Assembly (NCBI GenBank): GCA_018417955.1 | Contig: JACTVC010000045.1 | Location: forward strand, 56,990-120,989 | Source of the DNA: Laccaria trichodermophora | Lineage: Eukaryota; Basidiomycota; Agaricomycetes; Agaricales; Hydnangiaceae | Direction of reading: 5' to 3' | Length of the DNA: 64,000 nt | Part shown: positions 1-11,845 of the stretch, one piece after another | How positions within the stretch are numbered: the first letter of the stretch is position 1 | How the letters are laid out: the number at the start of each line of letters is the position of its first letter | Made by a program: the position numbers and the translations under genes | The notes under the pieces: generated by a model | Told to the model about the DNA's origin: nothing | Database searches by the model: none | Seen by the model: the letters and a program-made list of their open reading frames with translations, nothing else

Positions 1-75
1 CCTAACCCTAACCCTAACCCTAACCCTAACCCTAACCCTAACCTAACCCTAACCCTAACCTAACCCTAACCCTAA
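1..75. repeat. Telomere repeat array (chromosome end)
   Basis: The window begins with tandem CCCTAA units, which are TTAGGG on the other strand, interrupted by a few one-base-short variants (CCTAA). C-rich strand reading inward from the left marks this as a left chromosome end. TTAGGG is the usual telomere unit of filamentous fungi. The array stops abruptly and the next base is already inside an F-box coding sequence, with no subtelomeric spacer between them. Confidence 0.97.
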
Positions 76-867
76 TGCCCACTGCTTGTCAGCTGTGGTT
101 TGAGTGTGGGAAGCACAACATATGGCATCGTACAACAACCCGATCATGAAGTGCAATCCGAATACACACTTACACTTCCCCTTCTCGAGAACCTTTTTCT
201 CAAGCTCAGCGGGGGGCGGGACGAGTGTCATTTGAAGCATCTCGATCTTCCAAGACTCCGTCATCTGGAGATAAAATTTCAGGAAACGTTCTCCGGCAGT
301 CACGCGAGTCGGCCTTCATGGGTAGACTTCCTTTCGCGTAATGGTGGCTCTATGAAGCAATTGTTTATAGATATTCCTTCATTGACTCGGGATGAACTTA
401 TTGGTTTCCTCGAATCGGTGCCACTCCTCATCCACCTCCATATCACCCATTACTCCGGTCCTCCATCTGTCGTCGATGACGAAGTGATTGATCGCCTGAC
501 TCCTTCCGGCGAAAATTCCGATTGTCTGTGCCCTATGCTTGAAGAATTTCAATGCATTGGGAGCCATTGCGTGAGTTTTTCCGAAGCACAATTGTTGTCT
601 TTGGTTCAAAAGCGGAGTGAATCGGAAAAGGTTAGAGGGCTAAAACAAGTATACGTCACTTTCGATCGCCGCGAACCAAAGGAGTTCGATGAATTCCTGG
701 ACTCACTTACTGGGACTGGGATGAAAGTTTCCCAGCGGTCACCGACTGGCGCCATCATTTTCCCCGAATCAAACAACTCTACTGTTGTAAACATCAACCA
801 CGCAGAGTGGCCGTCACAATGGGATTCTTTTTCTCCTTGGGATGGCCTGTATCTAGAGTACTATTAG
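76..867 (+). pseudogene. F-box protein gene, 5'-truncated by the telomere
   Basis: The reading frame is open from the telomere junction to a TAG stop and encodes the C-terminal leucine-rich part of an F-box protein. It matches the C-terminal part of the intact 650-residue gene at 47492-49444 at high identity (shared stretches such as CPLLVSCGLSVGST and HLKHLDLPRLR). The F-box itself and roughly the first 370 residues are absent, so no normal start codon exists; the first in-frame ATG is at 100. The C-terminus also differs: a short internal loss gives an ending DGLYLEYY in place of the longer tail of the intact copy. The 3' flank (shared AGGTCAAAA-TAGATTTCAGAA) is also homologous, so the duplication extended past the stop. 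Read as a pseudogene created by chromosome breakage and telomere addition. Confidence 0.85.
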
Positions 868-1412
868 TTTAATTTACGCAAGATGAGGTCAAAATTAGAT
901 TTCAGAATGAAATAGCCCGAGTAACGGGTGAAAGAATTATTTAAGGTGGGAGGTCTGAGCTGATACTCAGTGGAAAAAAATTGAACCAGAAATACTTGAG
1001 AAATACCATTTCGAAAGCCATTCGGTCTCAAACTGCTTGTTGGTTGCCATTGGGATGTTGCAATTTGGCTTTTATCAAAATCTTTTTGAATGTGCCAGCG
1101 ATTGAACTTCACAAGTCACAAAGATGCAGGACAGATGTGTTTCATTATACATGCCTATGCTGTTCAAGCTCGAAGTTCTTGTAATCCCACAGCCAACCCA
1201 CAGCTTGAATTTTGTTGGCTAATAGGTGTTTGATCTTGGTTTGATCTCGAAAGGGACTCGGGGAGATAAACGCAGTTTCATCTGTGAGAATGACTCGAAC
1301 CCGCAACTTATCGGAGCGCACATTGGTTTCAAAGTATAAGGCTGCGTCGAATCACGTGATGATCCGAAACTCACTTCGAACTAAATTTGTCTCTCCTCCT
1401 TACGATTTACCA
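868..1412. other. Intergenic spacer, no gene seen
   Basis: About 545 bases between the F-box fragment and the first DUF4246 copy. The first 60 bases are 3' flank shared with the intact F-box locus, and the last 30 contain a stretch (AAATTTGTCTCTC followed by a TTTACC just before the ATG) that recurs, inverted, upstream of the DUF4246 copies at 9829-11845 and 61637-63655. Short ORFs here show no recognisable similarity. Confidence 0.6.
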
Positions 1413-3408
1413 ATGCCTTCAAACAATGACATTCCTGGAATCGATCAACCTCTCGACTACGAGCCAGAACCTCGCAGACTTCTTCCCAACCTTTTGCTCG
1501 ATGATCACAGACATACTTACCGTCGCCTCTTCGACGACGACAAACCATTGACCCATCAGCTACCCCTTACCACGCTTCGTGAATTCACAATGTTGCACTT
1601 CATGAACGCCATCACCGATAAAACGGATTGGAATGTCAAGGTTAGTAATGCTCCAGTTTCGTAGCATTTGGTCAGTTATTGAATAGGTAGATCTTCGATG
1701 GTGAAATACGAGCGAGATGGAAGGCTGAGGCACTAAATGCGCCAGGGAAGGATGTTACTGAGCGTATAGCGGAGTGGTGCATGGAGGAGCTGAAGTATAA
1801 AGCGACGCGCTTTAGCGAGATGCCGGGTGGCGCGATCAAGGTTTACAATGGTGACGTGGTCAAGTCGGACACCGCCGTTCCGATTTCTCTCAAGGCCCAG
1901 TTACAAGCTGCCGTGCAGCCTCTTGAAGAAATTCCTGCATGGGAAAAAGACTGGCATCCGGGATCAGATGAAAAAGTTCTCGATTTGGTTCATCCAAGCT
2001 TGTTTCCTGTCGTTTATGGGCGGACGAGGGCTCTTATCAAGGGGCAAGGGTTCGTGACGCCAAGAAATTGTGTCGCGAGGTGTGGCGAGGGCGAGCTGTT
2101 GGAGGAGCAGGAGGCTGTGGATGGGTACAGCTCCGATTTCCAATGGTTACCTTGCGAAGTGGACATTTCGGGTGAAGATGGGCAAGCCCGGTAAGACGCT
2201 TTAAAAAAATATCTATCTCCTAACGATATTTTGCAGAATCACGAGCTACATCAATAACCTACACCCTAAAACACATAAACATCTCTATGGCATCATCGAA
2301 AAAATCATCACTGCTTCAATCCCCCTGTGGAACAGCACGCTCGCACCTTTGGTACCATAAGCATCAACTCAAGTACACCAACGTTAAATATACGTTTAAG
2401 GACGGTAAACTGGTTCAAGACATTACGCGTGATGAACGAGACGTGATCTTCCGTATCCCCTACTACGATGTGCAGTACGATCCAGATCCAGAATATGGCC
2501 CCAAAACAGAGGGCCCCCAGCCACTCGAAGGCGAAGATGACCAGTGGTCAGAGTCGTATTGGATTCGGCGGGATCAATGGATCCAAGATACGAGGAAAGT
2601 CGTGTTGCCCGAGCCGGGGGTGTTTCGACCGCTTGAGGAGCCTCCGCTCTTGATTTGAGAAAGGAGTTTGCAGCGACTGGGTTGCAGATTATTGTCAAAC
2701 TGGCGAATATCGAACTCACGCCAGAAAAGCCTGAGTATGAGGGAGGGACTTGGCATGTTGAAGGACAACTTGTGAGTTTCTTTTTCGACGTCGTACTCTC
2801 AGGTCATTCGCGATGTTAAGCGTTGTTTTTAGAACGAACACATTTGCGCAACTGCCCTTTACTATTACTCCTCCTCCAATATCACCCCCTCATCCCTTGC
2901 ATTTCGGCAACAGACAGGCGACTTTACGCGCTCTAACATTGTGTACAGGCAGGAGCAACATGAGTGGCTTCCTGCTGTATTTGGGTGCACACAAGGTGGA
3001 CCAACTGTTCAATACGTCGGGGGCGTCGACACGCGTGAGGGTCGACTGTTGACGTTTCCCAATGTTCTACAACATCAGGTACAGCCGTTCAAGCTTGCAG
3101 ATCAGACAAAGCCGGGCCACAGGAAAATTCTGGCACTATTTTTGGTCGACCCGAACATCAAGATCATTAGTTCTGCGAATGTTCCTTGTCAAAGAAAGGA
3201 CTGGTGGAGGGAGGAGATTGGGGGTGGTCTTGATACAATGCTACCGAGGGAACTGGGAGATTTGGTGTTTGGGGCTGTGGAGGACTTCCCGATTGGGATG
3301 GAGGAGGCAAAAGAAATTCGGCTCGAGCTTATGGAGGAGAGGAAGGCTTCTGTTTCGGATAAGAATCAGGAGTTTGAAGAGGGCACTTTCTCGCTTTGCG
3401 AACATTGA
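1413..3408 (+). pseudogene. DUF4246 family protein, copy 1 (frameshifted)
   Basis: Four exons: 1413-1640, 1691-2190, 2237-2771 and 2833-3408, separated by 46-61 nt introns at the same positions as in the other copies. Family landmarks include FTMLHFMNAITDK, KVYNGDVVKSDTAVP, DLVHPSLFPVVYGRTRAL, ANIELTPEKPEY, GTWHVEGQL and GHRKILALFLVDPN. Exon 3 carries two lesions compared with the copy at 61637-63655: an 11-bp deletion near 2350, between two CACCTTTGG direct repeats, and a 1-bp deletion near 2650 (CTCTTGATT for CTCTTTGATT). Read straight, translation stops at TAA 2358 soon after LAPLV. The two deletions sum to 12 bp, so exon 4 is back in the original frame but the stretch between them is shifted. 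DUF4246 proteins are widespread in fungi and of unknown function. Confidence 0.85.
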
Positions 3409-3864
3409 AGTTCCTCAGTTGAAACTTTATTCTACTTGATGGAAGACGGATTCAAGGGGGCTACTATTTTTCCTGTTCATCGCAAAGAGTTGGGACGTGA
3501 CCAGAATAGAATTAAAAAGCGCACGGCTAACAAACCTCACAACTGTCTTTGTTTTTTCGATTGGTCCCAGGCTGCATTTGGCTCTACACTTATTCTGGGT
3601 AGACAACAACATGTGAGTGACAACTCCACTGAGTTCCATTGGTTTTGTGGAGAAAGTGTGTGTAAATATTTCAGGCGTTATGGTCTCACAAAATTCCAAC
3701 GCAACACGAGCAAGGCTGGAGTAGGAAGAACATTTGGCTACGACTCCCAACTGACACAGGAAGTCTGGAAGCTGGCCCCCATTCGTATTTTAAGGTCGTC
3801 CATAGCATTGAACGTTGATTACAAAATAACATCCTTCCAAAATCTACACAATTATATTTAAATA
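3409..3864. other. Spacer between convergent genes
   Basis: Copy 1 of the DUF4246 gene (plus) and the BCAS3-like gene (minus) converge here. The first 30 bases (AGTTGAAAC...TTCTACTTGAT) match the 3' flank of the copy at 61637-63655, showing that the duplicated unit includes about 35 bp past the stop. Beyond that I see no gene or repeat. Confidence 0.5.
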
Positions 3865-6800
3865 TCAATGCTTCCGCCTTTCCCTGCCTGTCCGCTTCCG
3901 ACCCTCACCATCCGTAGTGGCGATGGGCTTCGACACTTCCTGTTCTGCATTCAAAAACCCTACCGCAGAGATATCATCAAAACGTTCCGCCTCTTCAATC
4001 GCCATCTTGTCCTGGTAATCCCACCCCTGCCAGATGTCCTCATCAACGGTTCCAACGACGTCATCGTCGATATTGACACTCGCACTAGAAGTAGAGAGCG
4101 ACGAATCCACGCTCACTCCATCGTCCCTGGACGTCCCCCGCGATACACTCGAACCTTCACGTTGCTTTGGAACGGGTACCGGCGCATCCAACAAAGCGCC
4201 AACCCCACCTCCCAAAAAGTCCTCATCCTCTTCGTCAAACTCCAAAGGAACGCTACCTGATACGCTGCTATCGCTTCTGGGCGCCAGCAACGGAGATCTG
4301 ACTTTATGCTGGATCTCCCTCCTGATCCTGCCAAAACCTTCACTCATCCCGTCCCCGAATCCCGCCATCGTCCGAATGGGAATCGAGCTCCTGAACGACT
4401 TGGGCTTGGAGCCTGGGGTGCCGTTTGGGAACATGGGTATGATGGCCTGGTTAGATTGAAGAGAGTGGTTGAAGCCCGCCCCAAGAGCAGAGGCAAGAGG
4501 TTCGTCGAAGGACATTGAAAAACGGCGAATGTCGCGGGGTGAAGAGGAGAAACTGCCCTCTACGAACGATTCCCCGGCACCGCCTTCCGTGGTGGTAGAA
4601 GAGAAAGCGTTAACTTCAACTTCTTTGCGAACCTCGATCTTGTGACCACTGATGTCAAACTGATATCGTCGAATGAGGGCATGGTAATCTTCTCCCAAGG
4701 TATGGAAGGAGAATTGGTGGCAGAGGTAAAGGGACCGAGGGAGAACACGCTGGGACTTTGAAAAGGTCGTTATCTCAGCCTGAGATAGCCAGCTGCACGT
4801 TCGACTCATCAGCCAAGTCCAGGTCATGAAAACAGAAATGCACTTACTCAAGATTCTCCGCCAAACCTCCCCAATCACGCATCTGCTGGTTATCAACCAA
4901 ACGCCTCTTAATCTCACCCCAATCCCTACGACGTTGCAAGTTCCACGTAGCCACGACCCTTTCCTTGGCTGACAACTCTAGCTCAGGCGTATCCATCATC
5001 TTCGTCAACGCAGAAGGCCTAGTCGAAGCAGAAGTGCCTGCGCTCGAAGGCGATACGCTCAACCTCCCCGCACCGCTCATCCCAGGGAACGAAATGCTCG
5101 TAGCGGCGGAAACGGACGCTTGGACGACGGTAGAAGGCAAACTTGGTTCCTTTGGATGCTGTTCGACCGTAAATCTCCGAAGGGAGAGCATACCATCGGC
5201 AGAATCGAACAGGAGAACATCTTGGTAGTTCCGTGAGCGATCTTCGGCGCGACGAGGGGAAAGGGGAGGGGATGATGTAGGGTCAACGACTGTGGGCAGC
5301 GAGGGGAGTAGACTTGGAGGAATGGTGACGTCGGAAGGGTTGAGGAAGATAAAGGCAAGAGGGGCGATTGATGACGAATGGTACTCCAAAGCTGACGATG
5401 GTGATACCTGCTGGGACCTGACGCCACGCAAGCGGACCAAGGGTGTCACTTCCGTCTTGGCTGGTATCTGAAAGAAACGAACGTTTCTTAGCCAATCTTT
5501 TTACCAAGAGGAAAGAAGACTCACGGTAGCTCCAGCGAGTACATTCCGCACCCTCCCTTCCAAATGACTCTTCACATCCACCTTGCCGCCATAGGGGTTC
5601 ACAGGAAAGACATGAACCGTCCTATTCCGCGTCCCAATCGCCAACCACCGCCCATCCTGAGCCCAATCCATACCTTCAACCACCGCCGACGTCCTTCCCC
5701 GACGTAAATCATACAAATGCCACACAGACCCACTCTGCTCCAAGTCTGAACCCGCTTGCGAAGCCAGGTCCTCTCTCCCACCACCACCAAAAAGGACCGC
5801 AGGCGCCGGGCGGAGCTGAAACACCTTGATAAGATGCCCATCCCTCGGAATAACAGCCAACGAACACCCATCCTTCGAGAACCTCAAATCCGCAATCGGC
5901 TGACTTCGCGAACTCTGAAACTCAAGCACAACCCGTGGATTCCCCGTCGTCGCAAGCGAAGCCAGATCAACCACTCGAACATGATACCCTCCCGCCTTCC
6001 TCTCCCTCTCAAACACCTGATTGGCAGCAGCAGCAATGGAGGGTTCACCCGAATACCTCCTCCTTCTCTTCTCCTCCTCCTCTTCTTCGCCCTCCCTCTT
6101 CGTCGGCGCGCTTCGCGAGAACAATCTGTTGATCGACATAGCCGGTGGTGGTGGTGGTTCCCCCGCTCCACTCCCGCGTTTCAGAGCAGCATCGTATGCC
6201 ATCCCGCCAAGGAACTTCATACCGCTCAACATGCTCCCCCCAACTTTGAGCGCCAGCTCGCCCTGGGCCTGCGTCATGCTCTTCCAAGACGAAGCGGCGC
6301 TGCTGCTCCCTGCCGATGCGGATGTTTGAGTAGACGTGGAAGAGAGTCGGCGGTGGTCTTTCGTGGTCATGGCTGATGATGATGAGGAAGATGAAGGCGG
6401 TGGACACGCATACGCCAAGAGGCGCTTTGATAACGCAAATACTGCGTGTGGTCGGGGATGATGATGATGGTGCTGGTGGGTATTGGGTTTGTCTATAGGT
6501 GTCATTGAGATTCCTTGTCTTGTTCCTAATAATATAGGGTTGTTGGATATATAGTGTTGTTGCGTTGGATGCGATGTTGAAAATGAATGCGATGACGGGG
6601 TTGTATAGGGTGCCAAAGCACTGTAAGGGATGGTAGTCAAAAGTTCAAAAGTAGTGCTTGAAAAGATATGCAAGGCGGGTAACGGTGCGGTGGTGCTCTA
6701 CATGATTTTGGTCAGCAAGGAATTACAGTTGAGAAAAGAACAGGACGTACAACCACAATAAAATCCTCGTTAGACAAGAATGACTCTGCACGCGCACCAG

Positions 6801-8383
6801 GACCAGGTACGGGCACCCTAACGATCACCCGATGTCTACTAAGCGAATAAACAACAAACGTCGTCGACTCGGAGTCCTGCGCTGATTCCAAACTACTGAC
6901 ATCAGCCCATGAAAAATGCGAAGAGGCAATGACATACATAATCCCAAGAAACGGTCTGTCCTCCCTGAAAGAATCCCTCACAGATTCCGACCTCTTGACA
7001 GGCGACGAAAGCAAAGCGGCATAAACCACCTTACCCACATCAAACCCCAACTCCTTCCACTCCGCGCCGGAAAAATTGAGGTTGAGAACTTCAGTAACGG
7101 TGCCTAGGTCCGTGCAGTCCCAGATCTGGAGGCCGGACGGGATGTATGATAGGGTGAGAAGACGTCTATTGAATGGGGTTAAGTCCATTGTTTGAAAGAC
7201 CCGGAGACGAAAGGAAAACTCACTTATCACCCAACAAATCCCACCTCGCCCATGATATCAAATCCGCCTCACGCGCAGGATGCGCATACGCATGTTTCGC
7301 GCCCCCTCCTGTAGTCGTCCTCGTTTCCTCGGCACCTTGCGCAGATCCATCCTCTTCACCAAGATCAACGACCGCTTGTCCACGTGCAGACAAGGGATCA
7401 GCAGCACCCCTCCTATCAGAAGCAACGCCTCTCATAGCCTGTGCCAACCCACTCTCCTGCCTCGTAAACGCCAAAACGGGGGTATCCTCCTCCTCCTGCT
7501 CCTCCTGCCTCTGCGAAATTCCAGGGGGGACGATGGTAAGTTGTCGGTCCAGAAGGCTCCCTGGAACGATTGTTTGTTGTCGACTAGGGGGAACCACTGT
7601 CGGAGGAACGACTGTCTTCTGGCGCACATGATGACGACTTTCCTTGTCCTGCTGGCCTTCGCTCCTTGACGGGACTCTCCAAGAAGGTGGAGCTATTTGC
7701 TCTGACCTGCGTGAAGGACCGTCTTGTTCGCTCCGACGTGAAGGTACGTCTGCTTGTTCGTCCTGTTCGATCCTCCGGACCTGCGGAGGCCTATCCTCGC
7801 CATCCTCCTCTTCCCTCATTAATGGCTCGTCCCCGCCTTCAGCCCACCTCACCAGCTCCCTATCCGCCCGACCCCTCTCACTCAACCTTTCTCGTGCCTC
7901 AGCCTCGCCCCGAACGTATCCATCAAAATCCTGGTCAAGTTCGTAGTCCCTCTCAAACTCCTGTCGAGGCAGAGGGTGCTCCCGCTGCTGATCCCAATAC
8001 AAGTCTTCATCACGCTCAACCCTCCCTCGACGCGCATCCCCCTGAAAATCAACATATTCCTCCGCCTGATACGTATCTCCCCGAATCCCGCCCCTACCCC
8101 TCCTTCGTCCCCTCGCACTCCCCTCTTCCACCTCTCCAGCACTAAACGTCGCAAAGCTCAACGGACGCGAGACGGATGGCGGGCTTGGCTCTGCATACGT
8201 CTTTAACGAGGGGACGTACGACTTCAGTGAGCCCGATGGAACTGAGGGCACGTAACTCTTCAAAGACGATATGGTGCGGGACAGAGAGTCGAGTGTGTTT
8301 CCTGCCGGACTGGGCGCCGAGGAACTTGGTGAGCGGGAGTGTGATGGGGAACGAGGGCTGGAGGGAGGTGGGTGGTTAGACAT
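3865..8383 (-). CDS. BCAS3-like WD40 protein
   Basis: Five exons on the minus strand (7224-8383, 6751-7165, 5525-6697, 4848-5467, 3865-4792) with phases that agree throughout, giving 1,431 residues. The central part carries the BCAS3 signature: VWHLYDLRRG, then DWAQDGRWLAIGTRNRTVHVFP-NPYGG, close to the human [21 protein letters not shown] region, and the C-terminal part begins WLSQAEITT-HQFSFHTL, like the human WLSHVEIVTH segment. In animals BCAS3 pairs with PHAF1 on autophagosome membranes and in cytoskeletal functions; the role in fungi is inferred only. The first 350 residues are low-complexity, charged and Ser/Pro-rich; a polyhistidine run and acidic stretches interrupt the propeller. 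A stop (TAA) lies in frame just upstream of the chosen ATG. An alternative 5' end is possible: an exon at 8551-8915 could splice in phase to an AG near 8317, skipping this ATG. Confidence 0.85.
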
Positions 8384-8550
8384 TTGTTATGTAAAGGTAG
8401 AGACTCGGAGGAAGAGAGACGAACACGTGCCCTCCCTCTGGGGGTGGGGTCGTGCATGCAAGGAACCGCTCACGCAACGAACAAGGGTTCAAAGTCACGG
8501 ATCACGGAAACAAAGTAAAACGGGACCATGGAGCAAGGTAAAACACCCAC

Positions 8551-8915
8551 CTAGGCAACGTAGGCGACCTCGTATGGCCCTCCTCTCTTTCCCTCGGCCA
8601 ATAGCTATCGTCACCATCATCATACCCAAACCCCCTGGCTGTAGGCGGTGGAACAGGTAACGGCGCCTCCAGACCCTCCAGCTCCGTCAGCGCACTCGCA
8701 CTGGTGCTGGGTAAATCTGCTTCCCTGAAAGGCGGGGATCGATAGGATACCAGGTCGTCTTCGCGTTGTGACGTCAAATCCAAGGATGCGTCAAGAGAGC
8801 GTCTATCGTCGTCCAATGGCTGTGACGGAGAGTCGTCAAGCCACGGATAGTCGTCGTTCTGTATAAGATCCCCATCATCGTCCGTGATGCCATGAACGTG
8901 ATGGGCGGTTGTCAT
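8551..8915 (-). CDS. Possible upstream exon or separate small ORF (acidic)
   Basis: Open frame starting MTTAHHVHG and rich in Asp, Glu, Ser and Pro, ending at a plausible GTGGGT donor after RSPTLP. It runs in the same direction as the BCAS3-like gene and lies only 168 bp upstream of its ATG. The donor leaves two bases, and an AG at the phase-matching point inside the first BCAS3 exon (before SSAPSPAG) would join them into one protein. No domain is recognisable. It may be a 5' exon of the neighbour, a short separate gene, or non-coding; RNA reads across 8320-8551 would decide. Confidence 0.35.
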
Positions 8916-9828
8916 CAATGAAGTCGATGGTCTAATGGTTGTGGTCAAAGAGCAAATGAATGCCAGACCCAAGCGATAAGTAAAAAGAATTCAAGCAAAA
9001 CAAAGAGTGTCGAGTCAGTGTCAAAGCAACCAGCCAGTTTGGGATCATCACGTGATTAGACGTCGATCATTCTTCCTTATCCTTTGACAGGGAGACTGAC
9101 CAGAAGGTGCGCTCCGGTTTGCGGGTTAGAGTCATTCTGACAGATCAAAGATGCGTTGATCCTGTCAGAGTCACTTTCGGCGCTGTTCCTTCCTTTGACG
9201 CCAACGAGGTATATTGGCATGCATACGACCTCGATACGACTCCCCACACACTACTCGCACCCTGGTCCTCAGAATTTCACTTGGGTACATTCAATTCAAC
9301 TCAACTCGACCCTATACATAGTAGTGGGTCTCTGTCCACTTCCTCGATCACTTTTCCCGATGTCCCAATATTTTGAGATTAATGATAGATCAAACGCTTA
9401 TCAATCGACAAAAATCACTCAAGCGACCTCAGGCATCTAGTGGGGGAGGAAACGACAGAAATTCTCCTTTCTCACTCGCCGAATCTGTGCAGCACCGTGA
9501 TGTTGAGGCTTTCAGAATTTCAAACTTTCAAGGCTGCGTGCCAGTGAATTAAAGTTTCGCTTCAATCAACAGTTCACGCTAGAGCTCTCAGCTTTACTAA
9601 AGAACACTTCAAGTTGCGCCAGTAAGTATCACCTCACTTGTCGAATAAAAAACCGTTGCCGACAGTTTCAGCTGGGAGTACGCAACCGAGTGGTCTTCCT
9701 GCTCCAGCCTTGCTCATGTCGGATCCGTTGGGCTGTTTTGTAAGGCCGAAACGCCTGAAGCATTCATGTATGTTACTCTCGAAATATTTCTGACATATCC
9801 ATGACGACTTTATATATGGCGCGGAACG
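8916..9828. other. Intergenic spacer, nothing recognised
   Basis: About 900 bases between the upstream side of the BCAS3-like gene and the 3' end of the second DUF4246 copy. It should hold the BCAS3-like promoter. Two overlapping short ORFs near 9107-9440 have no family features, and I see no repeat or RNA gene. Confidence 0.4.
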
Positions 9829-11845
9829 TCAATGTTCACAAAGCGAGAAAATCTCCTCCTCAAACTGCTGATCCTGAATCGAAACAGACGCCTTCCTCTC
9901 CTCCATAAGCTTAAGCCTAATTTCTTTCGCCTCCTCCATCCCAATCGGAAAGTCCTCCACAGCCCCAAACACCAAATCTCCCAGTTCCCTCGGCGGCACC
10001 GTATCAAACCCACCCCCAATCTCCTCCCTCCACCAGTCCTTTCTTTGACACGGAACATTCGCAGAACCAATAATCTTGATGTTCGGGTCGACCAAAAACA
10101 ACGCCAGAATTTTCCTATGGCCTGGCTTTGTCCGATCCACAAGTTTGAACGGCTGGACCTGATGTTGTAGAATATTGGGAAACGTCAACAGTCGACCCTC
10201 GCGCGTGTCGACGCCCCCGACGTATTGAACAGCCGATCCACCTTGTGTGCACCCGAATATGGCAGAAAGCCAGTCATAGTGCCACTGCCTATACTGAATG
10301 GTACCGCGCGTAAAGTCGCCTGTCTGTTGTCGGAACGCAAGGGATGAAGGGGTGATATTGGAGGAGAAGTAATAGTAAAGAGCAGTTGCGCAAATGTGTT
10401 CGTTCTAAAATCAACGCTTAATATCGCGAAAGCACAGAACCCGAGGTCAGAAAAGAAAACCCACAAGTTGACCTTCAACATGCCAAGTCCCTCCCCCATA
10501 CTCAGGCTTCTCCGGCGTAAGTTCGATATTCGCCAGTTTCACAATAATCTGCAACCCACTCGCTGCAAATTCCTTTCTCAAATCAAAGAGCGGAGGCTCC
10601 TCAAGCGGCCGAAACACCCCCGGCTCGGGCAACACGACTTTCCTGGTATCTTGGATCCATTGTTGCCGCCGATTCCAATACGAATCTGACCATGGCCACT
10701 GGTCACTTTCGCCTTCGAGTGCCTGGGGGCCCTCTGTTTTTGGGCCATATTCCGGATCTGGGGCGTAGTCCACATCGTAGTAGGGGATACGAAAGATCAC
10801 TTCTCGTTCATCAGGCGTAATCTTTTTACCCGGTTTACCGTCCTTAAACGTGTATTCAATGTTGACCGATTTGGGTTGATGCTCATGGTACCAAAGGTGA
10901 ACCAAAGGCGCGAGCGTGCTGTTCCACAGGGGGATTGAAGCAGTGATGATTTTTTCAATGATGCCATAGAGGTTATTGTGCGTTTTAGGATGTAAATTAT
11001 TGATGTAGCTCGTGATTCTGCAAAAATGTCATTAGGAGATGGATAATTTTCTGAAGCGTTTTACCTGGCTTGCCCATCTTCTCCCGAAATATCCACCTCG
11101 CAAGGTAACCATTGGAAATCGGCGCTGTACCCATCCGAAGCCTCCTGCATCTTCAACACGTCGCCCTCGCCACACCTCGCGACACAATTTTCTGACGTCA
11201 CGAACCCTTGGCCCTTCTTAAGAGCCCTCGTTCGCCCATAAACGACGGGAAACAAGCTTGGATGAACCAAATCCAGAACTTTTTCATCTGATCCTGGATG
11301 CCAGTCTTTTTTCCATGCAGGAGCTTCTTCAAGGGGCCGCACGGCAGCTTGTAATTGGGCCTTGAGAGAACTCGGAACGGCGGTGTCCGACTTGACCACG
11401 TCGCCATTATAGACCTTGATCGCGCCACCCGGCATCTCGCTAAAGCGCGTCGCTTTATACTTCAGCTCCTCCATGCACCACTCCGCCATACGCTCAGTAA
11501 CATCCTTCCCTGGCGCAGCTATCTCGCGCGTATCTCATCGTCGAAGATCTATTTTCTTTTTCAAAAACTGATCAGAATGGTTGCAGAATGGCACGAAACT
11601 GAAGCATTACGAACCTTGACATTCCAATCCGTTCTGTCGGTAATGGCGTTCATGATGTGCAACATTGTGAATTCGCGAAGCGTGGTAAGGGGTAGCTGGT
11701 GGGTCGATGGTTTGTCTTCATCGGCGAACATGCGACGGTAAGTGTGTCTGTAATCATCGAGCAAGAGGTTGGGAAGAATTCTGTGAGGTTTTGGCTCGTA
11801 GTCGAGAGGTTGATCGAGTCCAGGAATGTCAGTGTCTGAAGCCAT
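9829..11845 (-). pseudogene. DUF4246 family protein, copy 2 (16-bp deletion)
   Basis: Exons at 11615-11845, 11065-11548, 10465-11017 and 9829-10404 with canonical GT-AG borders. All family landmarks are present (DLVHPSLFPVVYGRTRAL, EDQAR-type exon 2 end, PEKPEYGGGTWHVEG, RLLTFPNILQHQVQPF, GHRKILALFLVDPN, terminal SLCEH). Near 11520, just inside exon 2, 16 bp present in the 61637-63655 copy are missing. After the normal splice the frame reads IFDDEIRAR and then hits TAG; upstream in the downstream frame there is a TGA, so the two halves cannot be joined without an altered splice. Everything after the deletion is otherwise open to the end, suggesting the lesion is recent or that a shorter protein from the ATG at 11489 is made. 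Confidence 0.85.

Noticed and set aside
55..303. Minus-strand ORF over the telomere junction
   Set aside because: It is antisense to the F-box fragment and runs into telomere repeats; the matching antisense frame also exists at the intact F-box gene.
2287..2658. Separate gene starting MASSKKSS
   Set aside because: It is the shifted frame of DUF4246 exon 3 between the 11-bp and 1-bp deletions; from HLWYHKHQ onward it reads the family sequence.
5756..6376. 206-codon plus ORF
   Set aside because: Antisense to the large BCAS3-like exon, whose sequence carries clear family motifs.
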